Source of the DNA: Acidiphilium acidophilum
GTDB taxonomy: Bacteria > Pseudomonadota > Alphaproteobacteria > Acetobacterales > Acetobacteraceae
DNA length: 64,000 nucleotides
Direction: 5' to 3'
Assembly (NCBI RefSeq): GCF_033842475.1
Contig: NZ_JAWXYB010000018.1
Span: 62,001-126,000 of the forward strand
In this document: positions 53,505 to 63,983 of the stretch, one piece after another
Position numbering within the stretch: position 1 is the stretch's first letter
Layout of the letters: each line of letters starts with the position of its first letter
The notes under the pieces: generated by a model
Told to the model about the DNA's origin: nothing
What the model saw: only the letters and a program-made list of their open reading frames with translations
The model's database searches: none
Program-made: the position numbers and the translations under genes

Positions 53505-53767
53505 TAATTGACAGGCTCCGCAGTTTATTGTTTTTCTAATTTTAGAACATTAATCCAACATAGCCACGCAATCATTTCGCTACCTTCGCTGACAGTAATA
53601 TATGACATCTGATATATCTGAGTGTCCATCGGAGATCAATGTAGCCATCCGGTCGGAAAGCCTGACCTAGAGTTCGGTTGACCGGCCTCGCGGTATTTGA
53701 TTCCCTTGGTTTGCAACAACTTGGGGAGATTCACGGGCACTGTCAGATTCCATTTCGAATCGGTTCA
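53505..53767. other. Gap with no gene seen
   Basis: It includes GTGTCCATC near 53623, a loose match to the IS5-family terminal repeat, and no open frame of note. It may hold the end of the IS5-type fragment that follows. Confidence 0.4.
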
Positions 53768-53963
53768 TCAACGGGCCAGTCTTCGTATCAGGATGACGCT
53801 GGATGCGGCGTAGAGGAAGGCTTCGACGCTCTCGATCGTGGCTTCGAAGTCTTTTGCTAGCCGCCGGTTTCGGTTGATCCAGGCGAAGAACCGCTCGACG
53901 ACCCACCGCCGGGCGATGACGGCGAAGCCGATCTGGTTGTCGGCTGTCAGTTTCCCTTAAAGG
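53768..53963 (-). pseudogene. IS5-type transposase, C-terminal fragment
   Basis: The minus strand reads NQIGFAVIARRWVVERFFAW, INRNRRLAKDFEATIESVEA and ends VILIRRLAR, TGA at 53768-53770. This is the Glu-containing C-terminus of a second IS5 lineage, distinct from the three full copies. Its 5' part is lost; ISL3 begins at 53964. Confidence 0.8.
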
Positions 53964-55707
53964 GCTCTTCCTCAATTCGTGTGATCGTAGTGCTGCTTGA
54001 CGGCTGGAACGGAGACTGGGCTGATGTGGCATGATCAAAAATGCAAAATGGGCGCTTGGATCTGGCCTCGAGCTCTTGGGGTCGGAGTGCCGCGACGGGC
54101 GCTGGACGGTCTCGGCCGTGGGACGGGGGAGCGCTCGTTGTCCCGGATGTGATATGCGATCTAGCCGGCGTCACGGTTGGCAGGTTCGCCTTCTGCAGGA
54201 CCTGCCGGCTCAGGGGACGCCAGTCACGCTGCGCGTCTGCCTTTCACGATGCCGATGTCAGAACCAAGGGTGCGCGCGCAAGACGTTCAGCGATCGGCTT
54301 CCCAAAATCGCCCCACCGTTTGCTCGAAGGACCTGCCGGGTGGCCGATTGACCAGGCTCTTCGGCCATGCCGCCGGGTCGTCCGGCAGAGCGCCTGATGG
54401 CTAGCCTGGGGCTGCCACAGAGTGATGACACGATTTTGCGTCATCTCAAGCGCCATGCTGGCGCGCCTGCCGAGGCAGCAACGGTGCGGGTGGTTGGGGT
54501 AGATGACTGGGCTTGGCAGAGGGGGTTCCGCTACGGGACGATCATGGTCGACCTTGAACGGCGCGAGGTGGTTGACGTGCTGCCTGACCGTTTGGCCGAG
54601 GCCACCGGCCATTGGCTGGCGCAGCATCCCGGTATTGAGATCGTCAGCCGAGATCGCGCTGGTCTCTACGCGGAAGGCGCGCGCCAGGGCGCGCCGCAGG
54701 CGAAGCAGGTGGCCGATCGCTTCCACTTGCTGCAGAACTTCCAGAAGACGATCGAGCAGCAATTGAGCCGCGCGCCTCGGCCCAACAGGCAACCCTCGCC
54801 GTCGCTTACCGAGGCCGAGCCCGTGATCCGCGCTGAATGGATTGGTCACGGGCGGCAGCCAGCGTTGGTAGAACATCGGCAACTGGGTTCAATAGGCCGC
54901 AGGGCCGTCAATACGGACAAGTTCAACCAGGTCAAAGCTTTGCAACTTTCCGGTCACCGCATCACCGCGATTGTCCGCCAGACGAAGTTCAGTCGGCGCA
55001 CCGTTACGAAATGGGTGCAACTCGATGCGCTGCCAGAGCGCAACGTGATGGCGCCGAAGCCGAACACACCAAGCGGTTTTCACGACCATCTTGCTCGACG
55101 TTGGGCCGAGGGTTGCTCGTCCGGGCGGGTCTTGCTGCTGGAGATCAGAGACCTTGGCTACACCGGCAGCCTATCTCATCTGGGTCGGCTTCTGGCGGGT
55201 TGGCACCGTGCCGGGCGCCCTGTCACTGTCGATGCCGCCACGGCTGCCACGCCCAATTTGATCGATCCATTGACCGGACATCTGGTCTCGCCGATCGTGG
55301 CCGCTGCATTGTGTGTCAAGCCGCGCGGCTTGCTGACGGACGCCCAGGCGGCAAAAGTGGATGCGTTCAAGACAATATCTCCCGCATTCGCCACGATGCG
55401 AGCATTGGCAATGCGCTTCCGGGGCATTCTGCGCGGCGGCGATGTCGAAAAGCTCACCGTCTGGCTGCATGACGCCGATCTCTCAACACTTTATGGTATT
55501 CGCCGCTTCGTCCATGCGCTGCGCCAAGATTTGGCGGCGGTTTGCAACGCAATAACCGAAACCTGGAGCAACGGTCAGACTGAAGGTCAAATCAACCGAC
55601 TGAAGACGCTGAAACGGGCGATGTACGGCCGTGCGGGCGTCGATTTGCTCCGCGCGCGAATGATGCCCTTCAGAGTCGACCCGAATCACACGAATTGAGG
55701 CAGAGCC
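53964..55707 (+). mobile_element. ISL3-family element
   Basis: The terminal repeats are GGCTCTTCCTCAATTCGTGT and, reversed from the right end, GGCTCTGCCTCAATTCGTGT. The length is 1744 bp. The 8-bp flanks CCTTAAAG and ATTTAAGG are not direct repeats, so no clean target duplication is seen and the surroundings appear rearranged. Confidence 0.88.
54031..55698 (+). pseudogene. ISL3-family transposase, frame-damaged
   Basis: The N-terminal zinc-finger part (54031-54351) has CPGCDMRSSRRHGWQVR and CRCQNQGCARKTF. It then stops at TGA 54349-54351. The main part (54367-55698, 443 residues) has GVDDWAWQRGFRYGTIMVDL, DRAGLYAEGARQGAPQAKQV, ADRFHLLQNF and TEGQINRLKTLKRAMYGRAG. Between them the expected family sequence RVADLTRLFGHAAGG is read only in a shifted frame (LTRLFGHAAG), so two compensating one-base changes surround the stop. 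The element is probably not autonomous. Confidence 0.82.
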
Positions 55708-55757
55708 ATTTAAGGAAAACCCACACCTGGATGTGGCGGCGCGACCGACCCTCGAGG

Positions 55758-56657
55758 CTATTGTAGGGCGCTTTCTGCCGCCAGATCCGCGATGCCGGAG
55801 ATCAGGAATTTCTCGGATGTTTCAGCCCATGCCGCAACGAAACCAAGATCCCGAAGCCGATGGCCGCTCCGTAGCCGGACAAGTCGGCCATTGGCGATAT
55901 CATCCCGAACGATGGCTGGCGGTATTGCGGCGATCCCGATCCCATCGAGCGCCATGCGAATGAGTGTCGCCATCGACGCACTCGCGAACATTCGTGGCCG
56001 ACCGCCGTTCGAGCGCTCAAGCAGATCGGCTACCTCCGCATAGGGTAGCGTGCCCCGGGCAAAGGTCAGAATCGGATATCGTTTGAGCTCCTCGATCCCG
56101 ACCCTGTGTCTGGGCAGGTCTAGCGTGGGGCTCGCGATGAAGCCGACCGGAAAACGGGACAGGGGGCGCTCCTGCAGGGCAGGTACGCCGACCGGACCGA
56201 CCATGAAAGCAAGATCAATACGCCCTTGTAACAGGAAACTCCGCAATTCAGTCGAAATGTCGACATCCAGTTCGAGCGTAAGCCCGGGATAGGTTGCGTT
56301 GAATTTTTCCAGAAATCTCGGAAGCCAGGTGTGGACGATGGTCTCGGACACTCCGAGACGAAGGGTTCCCCTTCGCGCGGCGGGGTCTCCGATCCTGTCA
56401 ACCAGTTCTCCGCGGAGCGTCAGGATCCGCTCGGCATAATCGCAGGCCAGCCGCCCTTCCGGCGTCAGGACCGCGCGCCGGCCGGAGCGATCGAAGAAGA
56501 GAACACCAAGAGCTGTCTCGGCTTCGGCGATACGCAGGGAGATCGCGGGTTGGGTCGTGTTCAGGGTTCGTGCCGCCTCGCTGAAACTGCCAAGGCGGGC
56601 AACCAGAAGAATCGTTTCCAGTGCCTTGCAGTCGATTGAACTTCGAGCGCGAGCCAT
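55758..56657 (-). CDS. LysR-family transcriptional regulator
   Basis: This 299-residue protein has an N-terminal winged HTH (ETILLVARLGSFSEAARTLN, TTQPAISLRIAEAETALGVL) and a C-terminal effector domain (GTLRLGVSETIVHTWLPRFL, LDVDISTELRSFLLQGRIDL). It is divergent from the cyclase-permease-oxoprolinase operon, whose start is 90 bases away, and so is its probable activator. The effector is unknown; a D-amino acid or cyclic imide would fit the operon. Confidence 0.93.
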   Translation of the reverse strand: MARARSSIDCKALETILLVARLGSFSEAARTLNTTQPAISLRIAEAETALGVLFFDRSGRRAVLTPEGRLACDYAERILTLRGELVDRIGDPAARRGTLRLGVSETIVHTWLPRFLEKFNATYPGLTLELDVDISTELRSFLLQGRIDLAFMVGPVGVPALQERPLSRFPVGFIASPTLDLPRHRVGIEELKRYPILTFARGTLPYAEVADLLERSNGGRPRMFASASMATLIRMALDGIGIAAIPPAIVRDDIANGRLVRLRSGHRLRDLGFVAAWAETSEKFLISGIADLAAESALQ

Positions 56658-56663
56658 AAGTTT

Positions 56664-56677
56664 ATTTTATTTAAAAT
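56664..56677. promoter_or_regulatory. Candidate LysR-type binding site
   Basis: ATTTTA-TT-TAAAAT is a perfect AT-rich inverted repeat in the 90-base divergent region, close to the regulator start. LysR proteins bind such dyads and often repress themselves from there. Confidence 0.4.
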
Positions 56678-56747
56678 GATCAAAAATGACAATTGGAAAA
56701 AATCATTGAAGCAACGGATGCTGAGCAACCGAATGCGGAGACCGTCG

Positions 56748-56828
56748 ATGATGCAGGAAATATCGGGCGAAGCCGTGCGTATGCGCTGCCGTCGTGGCGA
56801 ATTGACCGGGCCGACCGCCGGCCTGGCA
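56748..56828 (+). pseudogene. D-glutamate cyclase-family protein, first 27 codons (split by IS4)
   Basis: The fragment reads MMQEISGEAVRMRCRRGELT and GPTAGLA, the normal start of the DUF1445/PF07286 family (R...GE.TGPTAGLAPG..QANLVILPK). An earlier in-frame ATG at 56718 is possible. IS4 enters directly after GGCCTGGCA (56820-56828), which is repeated at 58112-58120. Joining at CCA 58121 restores [20 protein letters not shown] in frame, 272 residues in all. Confidence 0.85.
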
Positions 56829-58111
56829 CTCACTCATCCCCTCATTACGTAGCCGGCATGGAATTGCCGAATATGCCGCTGCTGCGCAGCATTTCCGTGA
56901 ACCGCCGCATCAGGGGCAGTAGCCGGTGCTTCGGCATGTTCGGGATCAATTCATAGAGCATGCACCCCTGACGGAACAACGAGTGTGAGCGGGTCTTCGA
57001 AGTGTTGGACTTGAGCTGTCGATCCATTCCCAGGCTCTCGCCTGCCGTCCCGAGCATGGTCAGCAGCGCCATCGCAAACGCGCTGATGAGCAGCAGCCGA
57101 TCGCGCCGCTCTGGTTCGGCGATGCGGATCTCAGCCATCCCCATCCCAAAACGCAAATCCTTGACGTCCCTGAAGCTGGGTTCGATCGTCCAGCGCCGGG
57201 AATATTGCTTGATCAATGTCCCTGCAGACGCCACGGCGTCACTGCTCGCCAGGCACCACGGCTCCTTCATGTCACGCGCATGTACGCACACCACGGCACC
57301 GACCTGATAGGCGTGCGAGGCGGTGACGCGCGCACCACGCAGTTTGCGCGCCCGGCCCGATTTGCCGACCCAGTCCGCCGCGGTTCGCGTCTCGCCTGCG
57401 GCATCGGTGACATGGATGTTGCCGCGGAAGCGAATGATATAGGCAAAGCCAAGCTCCGTAAGATACGCGAACAGCTTGTGGTCACCGAAGCCGCGGTCGG
57501 CCAGGATGGTCACGCGGCAGCCGGGCGGGACAACCTCCGACAGGCGGCGCAGGCAAGTATCCTCGATGGCGTTGCGCTGATCTTTCAATTCCTCTTTCCA
57601 CATCGACAGCCACAACAGAGGCATCGCCCGGCCATGCTTGCTCACCAGGTTGAGCGCCAACGTTGCCTGATCGTCGCCGTCGAAATCCGTCCAGTCCATG
57701 GCAACGACGATGTCGGTCTGCGAACCCACCAGATGCGGTACCCAACGGGCGAAGCTTTCCCAGACGTCGATACTCTCGTTACTGAGCATGCGATCAACCT
57801 GCTTGATCGCGTGCTTGGTCACCAGCCCGCGCGCCTGTGCCAACGCCTGACCGATCATCGCGACGGCGAGCGACGCGCCGGTCATCACGCCCAGTGTCGC
57901 AGCAGACAGGGAGTCAACGCGTTTGGCGTGGAGATCGTGGGCATACAACTCGTCAATGAATGCGCGGATGTCCTTCAACCGCCCACCATCACGCTTTTTC
58001 GATGCTGCAATTCCCATGATCCACCCTCATCCATGCATTCCAACGCTTGGTAGAGAATCGCAGCGAATCGGCGCAATACCTGGACCTATGGAAAATGGGG
58101 GGATTCCTGAG
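56829..58111 (-). mobile_element. IS4-family element in the cyclase gene
   Basis: The element is 1283 bp with imperfect inverted ends (CTCACTCATCCCCTCATTA and, reversed, CTCAGGAATCCCCCCATTT). The 9-bp target duplication GGCCTGGCA becomes 10 bp if the next C is counted, in the normal IS4 range. Confidence 0.9.
56845..58017 (-). CDS. IS4-family transposase
   Basis: This 390-residue DDE transposase shows Asp in [13 protein letters not shown] (about 106), Asp in [14 protein letters not shown] (about 175) and the YREK signature in [16 protein letters not shown] (about 275). The frame is intact and it is likely active. Transcription runs against the interrupted operon. Confidence 0.93.
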   Translation of the reverse strand: MGIAASKKRDGGRLKDIRAFIDELYAHDLHAKRVDSLSAATLGVMTGASLAVAMIGQALAQARGLVTKHAIKQVDRMLSNESIDVWESFARWVPHLVGSQTDIVVAMDWTDFDGDDQATLALNLVSKHGRAMPLLWLSMWKEELKDQRNAIEDTCLRRLSEVVPPGCRVTILADRGFGDHKLFAYLTELGFAYIIRFRGNIHVTDAAGETRTAADWVGKSGRARKLRGARVTASHAYQVGAVVCVHARDMKEPWCLASSDAVASAGTLIKQYSRRWTIEPSFRDVKDLRFGMGMAEIRIAEPERRDRLLLISAFAMALLTMLGTAGESLGMDRQLKSNTSKTRSHSLFRQGCMLYELIPNMPKHRLLPLMRRFTEMLRSSGIFGNSMPAT

Positions 58112-58858
58112 GGCCTGGCACCAGGTCTGTTGCAGGCAAATCTTGTTCTGCTGCCAAAGGAGCTTGCTGGCGATTTCCACGAATTTTGCCGGCTCAATCC
58201 TCGTCCATGCCCGCTCCTTGGTGTGACGACGGCTGGAGATCCATCCCTGCCGGCACTTGGGCGTCGTATCGATCTCAGAACCGACTTGCCGCGGTATCGG
58301 GTATGGGTCCGAGGCGAGCTGACCGACGAACCCTTCGATATTAAGCGCTATTGGCGGGATGATATGGTCGGCTTTGCGCTTGGTTGCTCGTTTTCATTCG
58401 AGTCAGCACTTATCGCCGCCGGCATCCCGCTCCGCCATATTGCGGAAGGGCGCAATGTCGCGATGTATCGTACCGCCATCGCGTGCGAACCGGCTACTCC
58501 ATTCGCCGGACCGATGGTGGTCTCAATGCGGCCTGTCCGCGAAAAGGATATCAGTCTTGCCATTGAGGTGACGGCCGCTATTCCCAATGCTCATGGCGCG
58601 CCCGTCCATGTCGGTGATCCAGCCGCAATCGGCATCGGCGATCTCCAAAAGCCGGATTATGGCGATCCGATCCGCCTCGATCCTGGCGAAGTCCCCGTGT
58701 TCTGGGCTTGTGGCGTGACGCCCCAGGCAGCCATCGTGGCGGCGCGACCGGAGTTCGCGATTACGCATTATCCCGGATCGATGCTGGTCACAGACCGCGC
58801 CGCAGGCGATCCGATGATGATCGGGATGCCGGAAAGCGTTCATCACCGCTCCGGGTAA
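58112..58858 (+). pseudogene. D-glutamate cyclase-family protein (DUF1445), main part
   Basis: About 245 codons after the IS4 insertion: [120 protein letters not shown]. This matches the family that includes the mammalian D-glutamate cyclase (D-glutamate to 5-oxo-D-proline) and bacterial putative hydro-lyases. Next to a 5-oxoprolinase, the cyclase activity makes sense as the preceding step. The first 27 codons are on the other side of IS4; the open frame from 57923 starts inside the IS and is not native. Confidence 0.87.
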
Positions 58859-58887
58859 ACGGAGCCCGCACAGAGGAGAAAAACCAT

Positions 58888-60234
58888 ATGGCTTCGTTCA
58901 AATCGGCGGATATGCATGATTTTGCCACCGATGTCGTCCCGATGGAGCATCGGCGCTGGCACTGGCTCAGCATCGGCAATGTGCTGATCGGCGTCGCCAC
59001 AGCCATGTTCTTCATGGCCTGGGGCGGTGAACTGACCCAAAAATTCGGTGGCCTGACGACAATCCTGTCCATGATCATCGGGACGATCACCATCGGCGGT
59101 GCTGGATTCCTTTTTGCCCTGCTCGGCTCGCGTTACGGCCTCAGTAGCAACCTGCTGTCACGCGAGATCTATGGCCGCTACGGCAGCGCGATCGCGACCT
59201 TCATCTATGCGTTCAATTACGTGATGTTTTATGCGTTCGAGGGTGCGATCATGATCGCTGCCATCCGTCTCTTCCTGCCCGGGACACCACCCTGGGCTAT
59301 CTACGTCGCTTTTACGGTCGTCATGATCCTGCTCGCGGTCTATGGTATGAAACTGATGGCGCGTTTTATGTGGCTCACGCTGCCGATCTACATCCTCGGC
59401 GTCATCCTCCTGTTTGCATTCCACCCGAAACTCGGCACCTTGTCGTTCGCCGGTTGGGTTGGAGCCGGCCCGCACTTCGGTATGGCGGCACTCGGTGGAG
59501 CGGTCGCAACCGTCTTTGCCCTCATCACCATGTCCACCCAGGGGGCGGATTACGGTCGCATGCTGAAACCCGGCCATATCCGGATCGGGAGCCTCGCACT
59601 CGGCTTCGGCGTCATGTTCGTGACCTTCTGTCTCGTGACCCTGCTCGGATCCTATGTCGGCACATCGCTCGGCCAGACCAATCCCGGCAAATATTTTGTT
59701 ACCACACTGGGCGGATTCGGCCTGTTTGTCGTGCTGATCACCCAGATCAGGATCAATATCGTCAACATGTATAGCGGATCGCTTGCATATTCCAACACGC
59801 TGGGCATGGTCGGCGTGAAGGACCGGGCGTGGATACGATCGGCGGCGGCAATGGTCGTCGCGGTCGCTGGAGTATTGCTGATCGCGCTCGGCATCTTCAC
59901 CCATCTGCTTGAGGTGCTGACCATCGAAGGACTGTTCATCATGGCCTGGGGAGCCAGTGTGATTTCATATTACTGGCTGACTGGCAGGCCGGGCGCGCAA
60001 ACCCCGGAAATCGATCCCGCTCGGTTACGCGGCTTCGAGCCTATTGGGATGATCACTCTGGTGATCAGTCTCGTTGTGTCGATCCCGCTCGAATTACATG
60101 TTCTTGGATCGGATCTGTCTGTGCTCGCGCCTTTCATCAACATCATGCTGGCACTCGGCCTGCCGGCGATCCTTTACCGCTGGGTACCTGCCTGCCGGAT
60201 TTCAAACGTGCAAACAATCGGCGCGGCTTCGTAA
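58888..60234 (+). CDS. NCS1-family permease (cytosine/purine/allantoin type)
   Basis: This 448-residue protein has about twelve membrane segments. Family marks: HWLSIGNVLIGVATAMFFMA, TIGGAGFLFALLGSRYGLSS, LITMSTQGADYGRMLKPGHI and LITQIRINIVNMYSGSLAYS. ATG 58888 follows GAGGAG; the open frame starts earlier without support. NCS1 carriers import nucleobases, hydantoins or allantoin with a cation. In this operon a cyclic amide or its amino-acid precursor is a likely substrate. Confidence 0.9.
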   Translation: MASFKSADMHDFATDVVPMEHRRWHWLSIGNVLIGVATAMFFMAWGGELTQKFGGLTTILSMIIGTITIGGAGFLFALLGSRYGLSSNLLSREIYGRYGSAIATFIYAFNYVMFYAFEGAIMIAAIRLFLPGTPPWAIYVAFTVVMILLAVYGMKLMARFMWLTLPIYILGVILLFAFHPKLGTLSFAGWVGAGPHFGMAALGGAVATVFALITMSTQGADYGRMLKPGHIRIGSLALGFGVMFVTFCLVTLLGSYVGTSLGQTNPGKYFVTTLGGFGLFVVLITQIRINIVNMYSGSLAYSNTLGMVGVKDRAWIRSAAAMVVAVAGVLLIALGIFTHLLEVLTIEGLFIMAWGASVISYYWLTGRPGAQTPEIDPARLRGFEPIGMITLVISLVVSIPLELHVLGSDLSVLAPFINIMLALGLPAILYRWVPACRISNVQTIGAAS

Positions 60235-60273
60235 TCCACCGATTTTGTGACCAAATGCCCTGGAGATTGTTCA

Positions 60274-63200
60274 GTGACTCACATTGCTACGGACTGGCGC
60301 TTCTGGATCGATCGGGGCGGCACATTTACCGATCTGATCGGCGTGGCGTCGGATGGACGGTTCGTCACACGCAAACTGCTGAGTGAAAATCCCGAACGCT
60401 ACGACGACGCGGCAATAGCCGGAATCAAGGATGTGCTCGGGGTCGCGCACGGCGACCCGGTCCCGTCCGAACGTATCCATTCGGTCCGGATGGGTACGAC
60501 CGTCGCGACAAACGCGCTGCTCGAACGTAAGGGCACCCGCACAGCCTTCGTCACAAACCGTGGCCTCGGCGACGTATTGCGGATTGGTACCCAGGCGCGG
60601 CCCCGCCTGTTCGATCTCGCGATCAAACTGCCTTCGATGCTCTACGAGACGGTCATCGAAGTCGATGGCCGGATCGGTGTCGACGGCACCGAAACCACGC
60701 CTCTCGACGAAAAGGCAGCGCGGTCGGCGCTGGACGCCGCAAAAGCGGACGGCATCGAAGCTGTTGCGATCGCTTTGATGCACGGCTGGAAAAATTCAGT
60801 TCATGAAAGGCGACTTTCCGACATCGCGCGCGAAGCTGGATTTACCCAGATTTCGGCGAGCCATGACGTCAGTCCGCTGCTGCGCCTGGTGCCACGTGGC
60901 GGCACCACAGTGGTCGATGCCTATCTCTCGCCGATCCTGCGCCGCTATGTTGATAAAGTGGCGCAATCGCTCGATGGAACCAGCCTCTATTTTATGCAGT
61001 CACACGGTGGGCTTGCGGAAGCGTCGAGCTTCAAGGGCAAGGATGCGATCCTTTCCGGCCCTGCCGGCGGCATCGTCGGCGCCGTGCGTTCAGCCGAGGC
61101 CGCCGGCTTCGGCAGCATCATCGGCTTTGACATGGGCGGCACCTCCACCGATGTCGCCTTGTACAATGGCACGTTCGAACGGAGCTTCGATACCGAAATC
61201 GCCGGCATCAGGGTGCGTGTGCCGATGATGGCGATCAACACGGTCGCGGCCGGAGGCGGGTCGATCCTGCACTTCGACGGTGCGCGATTCCGGGTTGGTC
61301 CGGAATCCGCGGGCGCCAACCCGGGACCGGCGTGTTATCGGCGTGGTGGTCCTCTTACGGTTACGGATGCCAATCTCTGCCTCGGCAAAATTCAGCCCGG
61401 CCATTTCCCGGCGATATTCGGCCCGAACGGCGATCAAATGCTCGATGCCGACATCGTTCAGGAGCGGTTCGCCGCGGTTGCTCGCGAGGTTGCGCGCTCG
61501 ACAGGCATTTCCCGCCTCCCCCAGGAGATCGCGGAAGGCTTTCTCGAAATCGCGATCGCAAACATGGTGAAGGCGATAAAGCAAATCTCAATCCAGAAAG
61601 GCCAGGATCCGCAGCGTTTCGTTCTCACCTGTTTTGGCGGCGCCGCCGGGCAGCACGCCTGTCTGGTTGCCGAAGCGCTTGGAATGGATACGGTCTTCAT
61701 CCATAAGTTTGCAGGCGTTCTCTCCGCGTTCGGCATGGGCCTCGCCGAACTCGGCACCGTGCGCCAGTGTGCCGTCGAACGGCCACTCGCTGCTTCGGCA
61801 GCCGAAATCGACACCGCGATCGCCGCTCTCTCCGATGAAGCCTGCGCGGCGGTGGTCGCTCAGGGCGGTGATGCCGCGACAATTCGTGTTACGGCACAGC
61901 TTCACCTGCGCTACGACGCAACCGAGGCCATTCTGCTGATCCCTGCCGATGTGACCGACCGCGTGGCTGCTTTCACCGAAGCCCATGAGACCCGATTCGG
62001 TTTTGCGATTCCGGGGCGACCGGTCATCGTCGATGCCGTATCGGTTGAGGCGATCGCGCCGGGCGAGAGCGTTCATGAACAGACCCCACCGAGACGGGAA
62101 ACGGCTCTGACCCCGGTCGATACAGGGTCGATCTGGAGCCGGGGCGAGGCGCGTCATGCCAGCATATTCGACCGGCTCGACCTGCGTCCCGGTGATGAAA
62201 TTTCCGGTCCGGCAATCATCTGCGATGCCAATGCAACCACGATCGTCGAGCCGGGCTGGATCGCTCAGATCGCCGCGCCCGACAATCTGATCCTGCGCCG
62301 CCAGGGCGAGGCGCGCGGCAGGGTGCCGGATCCGGATGCGCCACCTGACCCGGTTCTTCTCGAACTCTTCAACAACCTGTTCATGAGTGTCGCCGAACAG
62401 GCGGGCGCGGTTTTGCAGAACACGGCACAGAGCGTGAATATTCGCGAAAGGCTCGACTTCTCCTGCGCCGTGTTTGATGCTGCAGGACGCCTGGTTGCAA
62501 ATGCGCCGCACGTGCCGGTCCATCTTGGATCGATGAGCGAAAGTGTACGCCATATCATCAAGACTCGCGGGGGCACTCTCCGTCCCGGCGACGTGATCGC
62601 CCTGAACAATCCGAGCGCGGGCGGTACCCATCTGCCCGATATCACGGTCATCACCGCGGTCTTCGACCCCGAAAGTACCGAAATCCGCTTCTTTACCGGT
62701 GCGCGCGGGCATCATGCGGATATCGGCGGCATCACGCCGGGATCGACCCCGCCAAATGCGACAACCCTTGTCGAGGAAGGCGTGCTTATCGACGATTTTC
62801 TGCTCGTCGATAAGGGCAGGTTCCGCGAGGTCGAATTGCGCGATCTCCTGCTTTCCGCTCGTTTCCCGGCACGCAATCCAGAGCAGAACATTGCCGACAT
62901 CAAGGCCCAGATAGCGTCCAATCACGCGGCGGCAGCGGGTTTGGATGCCATCGTCGCCCGGCACGGCTGGAAGCTGACTTCGGCTTATCTGCGCCATGTG
63001 ATGGACAATGCCGCCGAGCATGTTCGCCGGGTGATCGACCGGATCGGCGAGGGGCGCTTTACCTATCGCATGGATGATACGAGCGTCATCGCGGTGCGCG
63101 TCGCTATCGATCGGGCGGCACGTCGCGCGACGGTGGACTTCACGGGCACCAGCGCACAGCACAGTGGTAATTTCAACGCCCCGCGCGCGATCACACAGGC

Positions 63201-63876
63201 CGCTGTGCTGTATGTCTTTCGCTGCCTGGTCGGCGAAGACATCCCGCTCAACGAAGGCTGTCTGGATCCGATCGAGCTCATCATCCCGGAAGGATCGTTC
63301 CTCGCCCCCGCCGCCGGCGCCGCCGTTGTCGCCGGGAATACCGAGGTCAGCCAAGCCGTGTGCAACGCTCTGTTCGGCGCACTCGGCGCGGTTGCGTGCA
63401 GCCAGGCGACGATGAACAATTTCCTGTTCGGAGATGCGACGCGACAATATTACGAAACCATCTGCGGAGGAGCTGGTGCGGGCCCAGGTTTCGCGGGCGC
63501 CTCTGCCGTCCAAACCCATATGACCAATACACGGATGACCGACCCTGAGGTTCTGGAACTGAATTATCCGGTCACTGTCGAGGAGTTCTCGATCCGGCGC
63601 GGCTCAGGTGGTGCGGGAGCCTGGAGCGGCGGCGACGGCGCAATCCGCCGTCTGCGCTTTCATGCCCCGATGACGGCGATGATCGTTGCCTCCCGCCGCG
63701 AGGTGGCCCCGTTCGGTCTCGATGGCGGAGATGACGGTGCGGTCGGCCGGCAATGGATCGAACGTGCCGATGGAACCCGTGAAATCCTCCCCGGCAGAGC
63801 GGAGACTTCCATCGCTCCGGGGGACATATTCGGCATCGCAACTCCGGGCGGCGGAGGCTACGGCCGTCGCAGCTGA
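60274..63876 (+). CDS. Fused 5-oxoprolinase / hydantoinase A-B protein
   Basis: About 1200 residues. The HyuA-like half (about 1-690) has an actin-type ATPase fold: WIDRGGTFTDLIG near the start, GTTVATNALLERKGT, SGPAGGIVGAVRSAEAAGF, IIGFDMGGTSTDVAL. The HyuB-like half (about 700-1190) has VNIRERLDFSCAVFDAAGRL, HVPVHLGSMSESVR, NNPSAGGTHLPDITV, GARGHHADIGGITPGS and a GGGGYG ending. A single-chain A-B fusion is the layout of ATP-dependent 5-oxoprolinase (5-oxoproline to glutamate). I prefer GTG 60274 (GGAG at 60261-60264) to GTG 60247. It follows the permease by 39 bases. Confidence 0.9.
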   Translation: MTHIATDWRFWIDRGGTFTDLIGVASDGRFVTRKLLSENPERYDDAAIAGIKDVLGVAHGDPVPSERIHSVRMGTTVATNALLERKGTRTAFVTNRGLGDVLRIGTQARPRLFDLAIKLPSMLYETVIEVDGRIGVDGTETTPLDEKAARSALDAAKADGIEAVAIALMHGWKNSVHERRLSDIAREAGFTQISASHDVSPLLRLVPRGGTTVVDAYLSPILRRYVDKVAQSLDGTSLYFMQSHGGLAEASSFKGKDAILSGPAGGIVGAVRSAEAAGFGSIIGFDMGGTSTDVALYNGTFERSFDTEIAGIRVRVPMMAINTVAAGGGSILHFDGARFRVGPESAGANPGPACYRRGGPLTVTDANLCLGKIQPGHFPAIFGPNGDQMLDADIVQERFAAVAREVARSTGISRLPQEIAEGFLEIAIANMVKAIKQISIQKGQDPQRFVLTCFGGAAGQHACLVAEALGMDTVFIHKFAGVLSAFGMGLAELGTVRQCAVERPLAASAAEIDTAIAALSDEACAAVVAQGGDAATIRVTAQLHLRYDATEAILLIPADVTDRVAAFTEAHETRFGFAIPGRPVIVDAVSVEAIAPGESVHEQTPPRRETALTPVDTGSIWSRGEARHASIFDRLDLRPGDEISGPAIICDANATTIVEPGWIAQIAAPDNLILRRQGEARGRVPDPDAPPDPVLLELFNNLFMSVAEQAGAVLQNTAQSVNIRERLDFSCAVFDAAGRLVANAPHVPVHLGSMSESVRHIIKTRGGTLRPGDVIALNNPSAGGTHLPDITVITAVFDPESTEIRFFTGARGHHADIGGITPGSTPPNATTLVEEGVLIDDFLLVDKGRFREVELRDLLLSARFPARNPEQNIADIKAQIASNHAAAAGLDAIVARHGWKLTSAYLRHVMDNAAEHVRRVIDRIGEGRFTYRMDDTSVIAVRVAIDRAARRATVDFTGTSAQHSGNFNAPRAITQAAVLYVFRCLVGEDIPLNEGCLDPIELIIPEGSFLAPAAGAAVVAGNTEVSQAVCNALFGALGAVACSQATMNNFLFGDATRQYYETICGGAGAGPGFAGASAVQTHMTNTRMTDPEVLELNYPVTVEEFSIRRGSGGAGAWSGGDGAIRRLRFHAPMTAMIVASRREVAPFGLDGGDDGAVGRQWIERADGTREILPGRAETSIAPGDIFGIATPGGGGYGRRS

Positions 63877-63983
63877 ACAACAAAATCCGGCATCGACGCA
63901 TTGCAAGGTTTTGCGAAACGCCCAGGCGCGACAGGGACGCGGAACTCGATCGCGCCCTGAAGGGCCGATTTGATCAGTTTCAT
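63858..63983 (-). CDS. Possible small protein at the window edge
   Basis: A 41-codon minus-strand frame (MKLIKSALQGAIEFRVPVAP at the start, VVQLRRP at the end) has AGGAAA eleven bases before its ATG. It overlaps the oxoprolinase end by 19 bases. No family is recognised; it may equally be the damaged start of a longer gene. Confidence 0.3.
   Translation of the reverse strand: MKLIKSALQGAIEFRVPVAPGRFAKPCNASMPDFVVQLRRP

Noticed and set aside
57923-58120. Native N-terminus of the cyclase-family gene in the open frame from 57923
   Set aside because: This part lies inside IS4. The true start is before the IS, at 56748 or 56718, as shown by the target duplication and restored motif.
61588-63519. 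643-codon minus-strand frame
   Set aside because: Antisense of the oxoprolinase gene, which has clear family motifs on the plus strand.
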